From assembly GCF_029868385.1 (NCBI RefSeq), contig NZ_JARWNX010000029.1:1-64000 (forward strand): a stretch of 64,000 bases of DNA, read 5' to 3'. Every line of letters begins with the position of its first letter. Positions within the stretch are counted from its first letter, which is position 1. The notes beneath the pieces were generated by a model, which was not told where the DNA came from, searched no databases, and was given only the letters and a program-made list of their open reading frames with translations. Shown here piece by piece: positions 58,273 to 64,000 of the stretch. Origin of the DNA: Nocardia cyriacigeorgica (GTDB lineage: Bacteria > Actinomycetota > Actinomycetes > Mycobacteriales > Mycobacteriaceae). A program made the translations under genes and the position numbers.

Positions 58273-58727
58273 TGCGTCAGAGGTACGGGCTGGCGCCTGA
58301 GAATCAGGTTCGATAGTGACCGCCCGATCCACCACCGACGTGCCGCCTGCCCATTCGGTTCGGCTGCAACGTCAAAGATTCCCCAGACGACTCATGGAGC
58401 AAGTCCGCGATGCGCACTTATATGTCGTCAGATGGGGCACCCACCAGGTGAATTCCGGCTGCCGTGCGATCTGTGCCGTCGAAGGCTGAATCTCCGCCGG
58501 GTGTGACGGATCCGGCGGAGGCGGTGATGCACGAGAGCAGCCACGCTGAGGCAGATCGGCTGCGGGCACTGGGCGCCGAAGCTGTTACCCATTTCACCAC
58601 TGGAACACACAGCCCGCCGTACCGAGAACGTGAGCTGCACCGCAAGCCGCCGGAGACGTTGCGTCAGTTGATTTGAGTTTTGAAAAGCGTTTGGCCAGAG
58701 GCGAGATCGCCGCTATACACTGACGGC
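58273..58727. other. Gap of 455 bases, no confident gene
   Basis: One plus-strand frame (58464-58676, about 70 codons, containing HESSHAEADRLRALGAEAV) has moderate codon bias but no ribosome site and no family I recognise. It may be a small gene or the tail of a lost one. The promoter of the tautomerase gene should lie near 58670-58720. Confidence 0.35.
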
Positions 58728-59087
58728 ATGCCCATCATCGAGGTGACATGCTCCGACCGTGTTGTTCCCGAGTCGAGGCGCGCGCTTGCCGAACGGCTCC
58801 CACACCTCGTGTCCCTGGCCCTTGCGTGCGAGGCAGAGCAATATGACGGGGATCTGAAGCCGGGTGATGTGATACTCCGCTTCCATGAGACCGGCCCTTG
58901 GGATAGTCAGGGTGTCGACGTGCTCATCGAGGTGAAGTCGAAGTGGTTCGAAGACCGTGCCAGAAATCGGCAGGAGCGCGTCGACGTCATTCTGCACGGG
59001 ATCCGCGACGTCGCCGACGACGAGATTCTCATCGGTGTCTATTTCACGATGCCCATGGCCGCCTGGGCGCAGAGCAACGAGATGTGA
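58728..59087 (+). CDS. Tautomerase-superfamily protein
   Basis: This is a 119-residue protein from ATG at 58728. The sequence begins MPIIEVTCSD, so removal of Met exposes Pro-1, the catalytic base of the 4-oxalocrotonate tautomerase superfamily. At 119 residues it is longer than the about 62-residue single unit and fits the two-unit or MIF-like size class. A DVLIEVKSKWF strand and QERVDVILHGI helix follow in the second half. The substrate is unknown. There is no obvious Shine-Dalgarno, and the start is fixed by the Pro-1 requirement. Confidence 0.72.
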   Translation: MPIIEVTCSDRVVPESRRALAERLPHLVSLALACEAEQYDGDLKPGDVILRFHETGPWDSQGVDVLIEVKSKWFEDRARNRQERVDVILHGIRDVADDEILIGVYFTMPMAAWAQSNEM

Positions 59088-59128
59088 GTACTGAAGGTTC
59101 TTCGCCCCGTCGCCCCAAGATGCGCCCG

Positions 59129-59142
59129 GTTCGATATCGAAC
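59129..59142. promoter_or_regulatory. Perfect palindrome matching the MarR operator pattern
   Basis: GTTCGATATCGAAC is a perfect 14-base palindrome whose core TTCGATATCGAA fits the TTYGATRTCRAA pattern of the three sites at 57.9 kb. It lies 40 bases past the tautomerase stop and 475 bases before the next intact gene, so its target is unclear. Confidence 0.45.
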
Positions 59143-59182
59143 GGCGTAGGTCAGCAATATTCTCCACTGACATGACGCACCG

Positions 59183-59357
59183 ATGCGCCGCCGCGGCCTG
59201 TCCCCCGAGAAGTCGACACCACCATCCACCTCTACAAACTCGGCTGGTCACTCGCCCACGTCGACGACCATGTCGGCGTCGACCACACCACCGTCCTGAC
59301 CGCACCGCGCCGACGCGGAATACCCACGCGAGATCCTCAGGGCGGGCACGCGCATAA
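59183..59357 (+). pseudogene. Relic of a helix-turn-helix (resolvase/transposase-type) protein, copy B
   Basis: The DNA is clearly related to 35880-36056 along its whole length. With one missing base restored after about 30 bases it would read DTTIHLYKLGWSLAHV then VDHTT...RRRGIPTRD. The one-base loss makes it frameshifted. The rest of the gap (59088-59616) has no gene I trust, apart from the promoter of the membrane-protein pair. Confidence 0.55.
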
Positions 59358-59616
59358 CCCACGAACCCGACCGCGCGTCGAGGTGGTAACCAGGCAAGGT
59401 CTTCACACCACCTCGGCGCACGGACCTTCACATACCTGACGGTAGGTCGGATGGATGCTTCGGACGTTCGATCTCGGACCGGACATTGGCCGGTTCGACA
59501 TATACGAATCAGACGCGGCCCCGATGTCTTTCAGGGGAGATTTGGGGGAAGACCCGGATGTGGCAGTGGGTCGGACCGCTCAGGATCGTGAGAATAACAG
59601 TGCTGGAGGGAGATTC

Positions 59617-60120
59617 ATGCCCGAGAGGACAGCTGCCATCGCCGGCGACACGTCAACAAGCATGGTGCGGGGACGGTGGACCGTTCCGCTGATGGTATTC
59701 GCCGGGGTGGCATCGGTGGTCTTCACAGTCGGGACCGCGATACACGGATTCGTGGTCGTGACGCCAGGGACACTGGAGCGGATGATGGTCTTGGCCGATG
59801 CCGATCCCAGTGGCGCCGACGGATTTCTGACGCTCTTTCGCGCAGTCGGCATCGTCTATGTCGTTGGAAACGCAGTTGGAGTATTGGCATTACGGCGCCG
59901 ACCTCGCGTCTGGCTGTTCTGGGTGATCGTCGTGGTCAATGCCACTCAGGCGGTGGGTTTGGTCATGGTACCGCCGGAAATGTTCACCGCGGCGCGGGAG
60001 CGATTCGGTGTGGCAGGAGTGCTGCCTTCGCTGGTGACCGACGGCGGCGCGGCAGTCGTCGCCCTTGTGCTCCTGGGATCGTTGATCGCTACTGGCACGG
60101 TATGGGGGCGAGCGCGATGA
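59617..60120 (+). CDS. Four-helix membrane protein (167 aa)
   Basis: A good GGAGGGAG site decides the ATG at 59617 over upstream in-frame starts. After a polar leader there are four hydrophobic segments (about 23-45, 70-92, 97-118 and 138-160), for example LMVFAGVASVVFTVGTAIHG and WLFWVIVVVNATQAVGLVMV. A short basic loop RRRPR lies between helices 2 and 3. No family recognised. The stop overlaps the ATG of the next membrane gene (ATGA), which suggests a two-component membrane complex. Confidence 0.68.
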   Translation: MPERTAAIAGDTSTSMVRGRWTVPLMVFAGVASVVFTVGTAIHGFVVVTPGTLERMMVLADADPSGADGFLTLFRAVGIVYVVGNAVGVLALRRRPRVWLFWVIVVVNATQAVGLVMVPPEMFTAARERFGVAGVLPSLVTDGGAAVVALVLLGSLIATGTVWGRAR

Positions 60121-60770
60121 CGGACATAGCAGTTGGTGGGACGGATCTCGCGCGGAGGTTGTCCGCAGCATGCCTGGTTGCTGGACCGCTCCTGTACCTG
60201 ATCTCGACGCTCACCTGGCAGGACGACGGAATCTACGGGGTTACCGGCGGTACCGTGCTCGTAGCAGCCATGACCTGCTGGCTATTCGGACTCACTGCCG
60301 TCTACGACGACGTCGGCCACCACTACCCACGGTTCGCCGCGGTAGCGAAACTGGTGCTGCTCGCGGGCGTGATCGGGGGAGTCAGTTTTGCCGTCCGAGG
60401 TTTCTACGACGGCGCGCTCGAGTTGTCGCGCGAGGAATCCATCACCGTGCTCGAAGCACATCCGGTCGCCTCGGCAACCATGTTCTTCCTACCCGGTCCA
60501 CTGTTCCCGCTGAGCTTGATCATCATCGGCATCGCTGTTCTACGTGCGCGGCTCGTGCATCCAGCCCTGGGCGCGGCCCTCTCCGCCACCGGTGTGATCT
60601 TTCCGGCCACAACGATCCTGCGAGTGCAAGCAGGTGCCACCGGATTGAGTGTGGTGATGATCATCGTGTTCGCGCTCCTCGCTCATGCACACGTGAAAGG
60701 AGGCGTTGCTCGCGGCTCGCGCGCACAGGCAGACGCCGACCGTGTATCGGAGCGACTCAGTGGCAACTAG
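60117..60770 (+). CDS. Multi-span membrane protein (217 aa)
   Basis: The product has about six hydrophobic segments: LSAACLVAGPLLYLISTL, VLVAAMTCWLFGL, VLLAGVIGGVSFAVRGF, a segment near FFLPGPLFPLSLIIIGIAVL, LGAALSATGVIFPAT, and LSVVMIIVFALLAHAHV. The tail is basic and polar. It is translationally coupled to the preceding membrane gene. No family recognised and no transporter motif seen. Confidence 0.68.
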   Translation: MTDIAVGGTDLARRLSAACLVAGPLLYLISTLTWQDDGIYGVTGGTVLVAAMTCWLFGLTAVYDDVGHHYPRFAAVAKLVLLAGVIGGVSFAVRGFYDGALELSREESITVLEAHPVASATMFFLPGPLFPLSLIIIGIAVLRARLVHPALGAALSATGVIFPATTILRVQAGATGLSVVMIIVFALLAHAHVKGGVARGSRAQADADRVSERLSGN

Positions 60771-60797
60771 CTCGAGTTTCAACCTCTGAGCCACTGA
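60757..60797 (+). terminator. Possible weak terminator after the membrane pair
   Basis: TCAGTGGC and its exact complement GCCACTGA bracket a 25-base loop and span the stop codon of the second membrane gene. The stem is only 8 bp with a long loop. Confidence 0.3.
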
Positions 60798-60879
60798 ACC
60801 GTGACGGGCAAGGGACCGGCTTTGGGCTTCTCGGGGTTCTGTGCGCTGAGTTGTGAGATTCCAATCCGCTCGATGGGAA

Positions 60880-61220
60880 GATCTCCCGCTCTCGGAGTTA
60901 GTCGAGACCGTCGCTACCGTGCCCTCCCATCTCATCCGGTCGCTGACCTGGGACCAGGGTAGCGAGATGGCCACCATGGGGCGTTCACCCTCGCCACCGA
61001 CATCCCCGTCTACTTCTGCGACCCTGCCAGCCCTTGGCAACGGGGCTCCAACGAGAACACCAACGGCCTTCTGCGGCAATACTTCCCGAAAGGAACCGAC
61101 CTATCGGTCCACACCCGCGCACACCTCGACGCTGTCGCCGCCGAACTCAACGAGCGCCCACGCAAAACGCTCGGCTGGGAAACCCCAGCCGAGCGCCTGC
61201 ATAAACTACTCGCGGCCTGA
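60880..61220 (+). mobile_element. 3' fragment of an IS30-family transposase
   Basis: The DNA encodes the C-terminal catalytic part: [12 protein letters not shown] (second Asp of the DDE triad), then, after a frameshift near 60972, [20 protein letters not shown] (catalytic Glu), [13 protein letters not shown] and [18 protein letters not shown], ending at TGA 61220. The N-terminal helix-turn-helix and first Asp are absent. GCGACGACCCCTGGAATC just after the stop resembles an IS30-type terminal repeat (from memory). It is a dead remnant. The 165 bases after it contain no other feature. Confidence 0.8.
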
Positions 61221-61385
61221 TTCAACAACCCGCGTTGCGACGACCCCTGGAATCCAACAAGCTTCCGGGGCCGTTTCCATGGAGCCGACACCACGATCGG
61301 CGTCCTTAGTCAAACTGATGTTCGGCCTCGTACGTTTGTTTCAAGAATACCTATCCGTAATTGCAAGTGCCGGAGGCGCTTTGAA

Positions 61386-61625
61386 ATGGACTGGTTCTCT
61401 CATGCGTCGTCCGCGCGTGAGGCGGTCGCCGAACGTCTGATCGGTGGATCGATGGGGCGTTCCCATAATTCGCTGAGCGACGTGGACTGGGACGGGCCGC
61501 AGGATCCGGACCGGTTCTATATGCCGCAGGAGATGATCTCCTTGTATGGGATGGCGCTGTGGCAGAAGATGCCTCATCGCAAGCGGGTGGAGCTGTCACG
61601 TCAGGGGCCGGCGAATCCGCCCACC
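61386..61625 (+). pseudogene. 5' fragment of an AurF-like diiron oxygenase
   Basis: The gene begins normally (GGAGG ten bases before ATG 61386) and reads AREAVAERLIGGS, then VDWDGPQDPDRFYMPQEM and LYGMALWQKMPHRKRVELSRQ, the N-terminal pattern I associate with actinobacterial AurF-type p-aminobenzoate N-oxygenase relatives. After about 75 codons the match ends, and the metal-binding helices never appear. The frame runs on as low-quality sequence to 61796. Confidence 0.55.
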
Positions 61626-61699
61626 CGCGCCGTGTGGTCGAGAACACCCTCTGATCTGAGGGGAACGGTTCGAGTTCGTCTTGCACGAGGACGCAGTGG

Positions 61700-61990
61700 G
61701 CGGCCAGGTGCTCAGTCGCGCCGTCGACGTCGTCGGTCAGTAGTTCCAGCCAAGGTCGGCGTGGGTGTAGTTGTCGACACGGTTGAGCCAGCGTGACGGG
61801 TCCGAATCGGACGGCGGCGCTCTGGATCACTCCTTCGGCGATGGGCTGGCCGCTGTTGTCAGTTACGTCCATCCCCCAGGACATCGGGTAGAAGGTGCGG
61901 TCGAACTGCACGCGGGAGGTTTCATGGCGATGTTGTTTCCACCGATGAAGGTGGGGGCATGGTTTCAACCTGGTGCTCATGCCGGTGCTG
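61700..61990 (-). pseudogene. Unidentified minus-strand coding remnant
   Basis: The minus strand reads as good protein for about 90 codons (RVQFDRTFYPMSWGMDVTD, AEGVIQSAAVRFGPV, RPWLELLTDDVDGATEHLAAH), while both sides degrade. I cannot name the family. It has no start or stop of its own, so it looks like an internal fragment of a lost gene. Confidence 0.35.
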
Positions 61991-62129
61991 AGCTGTCTGC
62001 TGCTGGGTGCACTGAAGGACCCAGCCACACCCTCCACCGAACCGAGAAAGGAACTACAACAGTGTGACGTCGACTGCTGCCCAGACTCACCTGGGGGTTC
62101 GTCGTCGAAGTCACGCCGAGGCACTGATC

Positions 62130-62312
62130 GGCTCCTGAACGCCCGCGGTGACGCGCTTGCAGAGGTCCGCGCCGAACCGATCCACCTCTGGTGCCGCAGC
62201 TCACTGAACCTCCGCGTCCTCCGATCGGCTCCCACAGGATCAGCTCGTTCCGCTTGCCGCCCATGACGGCGATGGCGGCGTCCAGCCCGCACGTGACGGT
62301 CTTCCGCTTCAT
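62130..62312 (-). pseudogene. Broken HxlR-family regulator
   Basis: From ATG at 62312 the first 30 codons read KRKTVTCGLDAAIAVMGGKR, then NELILWEPI, the standard HxlR opening (Cys, then 'GGKW..LILW'). The next part matches only in another frame (RRFSELRH), so a frameshift follows, and the remaining recognition helix is lost. It diverges from the imine-reductase-like gene, the usual position for an HxlR regulator of an oxidoreductase. Confidence 0.65.
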
Positions 62313-62336
62313 CCACACTCCCACTAACGAGAAGGT

Positions 62337-62356
62337 TACTAACAGACAAATTAGTA
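62337..62356. promoter_or_regulatory. Inverted repeat in the HxlR / reductase gap
   Basis: TACTAA and TTAGTA, exact complements, are separated by eight bases in an AT-rich stretch 25 bases upstream of the broken HxlR start and 150 bases before the reductase. HxlR sites are often of this ACTA-type form. If the regulator is dead, the reductase may be unregulated. Confidence 0.45.
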
Positions 62357-62505
62357 GGTACTTGTTGAACTTTCCGCGACCTTCCATGATCGACGTTGAG
62401 ACCTCGCAGACCTGTACGGACCGCTGCGGATCGGCACGCGTTCGCCGTGCCGAGCGCCATCAACACCACAAATCCGCGACCTACTTGTGAACTGGAGCAC
62501 GACAT

Positions 62506-63399
62506 ATGGCTGAGAACGACCACACGCCGGTGACCGTCATCGGACTGGGCTCGATGGGTTCGGCGCTGGCCGAGGCCTTCATCGGCGCCGGGCACCCGAC
62601 GACGGTGTGGAACCGCACCGCGGGCAAAGCCGGACCACTGGTCGACAAGGGAGCAGTTGCCGCGCCAGCGGTGCAGGAAGCGGTCACCGCGAGCCCGCTG
62701 GTGATCGTCTGCCTGTCTACCTACGACGCCACGATCGACACGTTGGAGCACGCCGGAACCGAACTGGCCGGGCGCACTCTGGTCACCCTGAATACCGGCA
62801 CCCCGGACGGTGCCCGCCGAATGGCCGACTGGGCAAGCGGGCGCGGAGCCAGATTCCTCGATGGCGCGATCAAGAACGTGCCCATGGCGGTGGGCAAGCC
62901 GGACACGCTGCTGTACTACAGCGGCAACAAGGCGGTCTTCACCGAGCACGAGGCGACCTTGCGGGTGCTGGGCGGCGACACGGTCCACCTGGGTGAGGAA
63001 CCCGACCTGGCCGCTCTGTACGAGATGGCCGTGGGCGGGGTCCTACTGCCGTCCCTGCTCGCCTTCTTCCAGGGAAGCGCCTACGTCACTGCCCGTGGCC
63101 TGCAAGCCGGCACCCTGGTGCGCTACACCGCCAAGTGGCTGGAGATGATCATTTCCGCTCTTCCGCACCTGGCTGAGCAGATCGACACCGGCGACTACAC
63201 CGTCCCTATCGGCGCCACCGTGGGCATCTTCGCGGAGGCCCTCGCCGAGGAGAGCCACTACGGTCAGCGGGAACATGTCGACGTCTCGTGGCGGGCCCCC
63301 ATCCACCACATCCTCAACCGTGCCATCGCCGACGGTCACCGCGACGACAGCATCTCAGCGTTGGTCGAAGTACTCAGGAAGCCTGAACAAGTGGCCTGA
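62506..63399 (+). CDS. Imine-reductase-like NAD(P)-dependent oxidoreductase
   Basis: This is a 297-residue protein. VIGLGSMGSALAEAFIGAGH is the Rossmann GxGxxG loop, and TVWNRT follows strand 2 (Arg favours NADPH). The CLSTYDA and LNTGTPDGARRMADWA motifs, DGAIKNVPMAVGKP, and the long interdomain helix GVLLPSLLAFFQGSA match imine reductases and related 6-phosphogluconate-dehydrogenase-like enzymes. The hydroxyacid-dehydrogenase catalytic Lys is not in its usual place, as in imine reductases. The C-terminal half forms the helical dimer domain. GGAG precedes the ATG. Native substrates are unknown. It is intact among broken neighbours. Confidence 0.82.
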   Translation: MAENDHTPVTVIGLGSMGSALAEAFIGAGHPTTVWNRTAGKAGPLVDKGAVAAPAVQEAVTASPLVIVCLSTYDATIDTLEHAGTELAGRTLVTLNTGTPDGARRMADWASGRGARFLDGAIKNVPMAVGKPDTLLYYSGNKAVFTEHEATLRVLGGDTVHLGEEPDLAALYEMAVGGVLLPSLLAFFQGSAYVTARGLQAGTLVRYTAKWLEMIISALPHLAEQIDTGDYTVPIGATVGIFAEALAEESHYGQREHVDVSWRAPIHHILNRAIADGHRDDSISALVEVLRKPEQVA

Positions 63400-63409
63400 C
63401 ACCCCAATG

Positions 63410-63440
63410 ATCGGCACCGTGGGACGTCCCTGGTGCCGAT
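63410..63440 (+). terminator. Hairpin terminator after the reductase
   Basis: ATCGGCACC pairs exactly with GGTGCCGAT around an inner GGGACGTCCC palindrome, ten bases past the stop of the reductase gene. The region from here to about 63576 contains no gene I recognise. Confidence 0.65.
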
Positions 63441-63576
63441 TCGCCCAGCAGCAGCCGCGCACACGGCCCAGTCCTCGACATCCGTCCCGTCCGTCACCAC
63501 GAACACGTTTCGGATCATCCGCCTGGACACCGGTACCCAACTACGCGAAGAAGGGCCAGCTGCCGCTGCCGGCGGG

Positions 63577-64000
63577 GAACGCACGGGATCTTATGCCGGC
63601 AGTGGGTGAACGCGGGGTGGCTCGTGCGGTAGGTGCTGGACAACGAGGTTGAAGAGTATCGGCTGTCTGCGCACGGGTGGGCGCTTTGGAGATCGCGGGC
63701 CGGGTAACTGGTTCTCGTACGCGGGTGTCGGAAACGCGGGTACGGACCTTGCTGGACGCGGTGGAGCGGTTGGCTCAGGACGCCGATCCGGACGTGATAG
63801 CGCGGATCGCACGCGTGGAGTCGGAGATCCGGGGACGGCAGCGGGAGTTGGAGCGGCCCGAACGCGGGGGCGCACTCCCGGCCGTGGAGGACGATCGGCT
63901 GATGGAGGAGACGGAGAACCTGCTGCACCTGGCGCAGGAGCTGCCGGCGGACTTCGCTCGGGTGGCCTAGTCGATCAATGCTGTGCAACGGGATGCCGTC
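63577..64000 (+). pseudogene. Decayed JetA (DUF3375) gene of a Wadjet-type system, runs off the window
   Basis: Pieces of DUF3375 are readable in changing frames: CRQWVNAGWLVR, then a TAG at about 63634, then VLDNEVEEYRLSAHG, a frameshift, then GALEIAGRVTGSRTRVSETRVRTLLDAVERLAQDADPDV read in parts, the coiled-coil VIARIARVESEIRGRQREL, and LLHLAQELPADFARVA. A TAG stands where the family normally continues with Glu (ARVAES-type), and the next codons still read SINAVQRDAV as expected. So there are at least two stops and one frameshift. JetA belongs to the SMC-like Wadjet plasmid-defence complex. Other parts would lie beyond the window. Confidence 0.65.

Noticed and set aside
1..64000. tRNA, rRNA, CRISPR arrays or a replication origin
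   Set aside because: I looked for cloverleaf-like ends, regular spaced repeats and DnaA-box clusters and saw none.

Overview
This is a GC-rich actinobacterial chromosomal window. Nocardia or a close mycolic-acid relative is the most likely source. The reasons are strong G/C third-position bias, GTG starts, ATGA and GTGA start/stop overlaps, a giant multi-toxin-like protein, a WXG100-like secreted protein, a FAAL-loaded type I polyketide synthase, SfLAP/GAP-type and deazaflavin (DDN-like) proteins, and an AfsR/SARP regulator. The genus is an inference from gene content. I see no rRNA, tRNA or CRISPR array.

Layout. (1) 1-27 kb is a toxin and secretion-type island. It has a >6,480-residue protein with two M3 metallopeptidase domains, GHKL-like units, a papain-fold glutamine-deamidase-like toxin domain, a PI3/4-kinase-like domain, three DUF1023 alpha/beta-hydrolase repeats, a HAD phosphatase and a C-terminal His/Cys domain. 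A possible partner protein, a VOC/TetR pair under a perfect palindrome, two small overlapping genes, two tandem zeta-toxin-type kinases and an opposing WXG100-like protein follow. (2) 27-36 kb is accessory metabolism: an AfsR-like regulator divergent from a short-chain dehydrogenase, a DDN-like protein and a YCII protein, then a TetR/GAP/berberine-bridge-type oxidase run. (3) 36-56.8 kb is a minus-strand lipid/polyketide locus. The order of transcription is a 14.7 kb FAAL-PKS-condensation-FkbH megasynthase, a carrier/thioester-reductase protein, an alpha/beta hydrolase, and a glycosyltransferase-P450 fusion. (4) 57-64 kb is small regulatory, tautomerase and membrane genes mixed with decayed DNA: remnants of an IS30 transposase, an AurF-like oxygenase, an HxlR regulator and a Wadjet JetA (DUF3375) protein. 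One intact imine-reductase-like gene lies among them.

How the main locus may work. The FAAL should adenylate a fatty acid and load it on the first carrier. Two PKS modules then extend it. The condensation domain, FkbH domain and separate carrier-reductase protein suggest that glycerate, loaded by FkbH on the downstream carrier, is joined to the acyl chain as an ester and released reductively. The hydrolase, P450 and (incomplete) glycosyltransferase would tailor or release the product. This pathway is inferred from domain order only. Two related helix-turn-helix relics in the same orientation (35.9 and 59.2 kb) bracket the locus.
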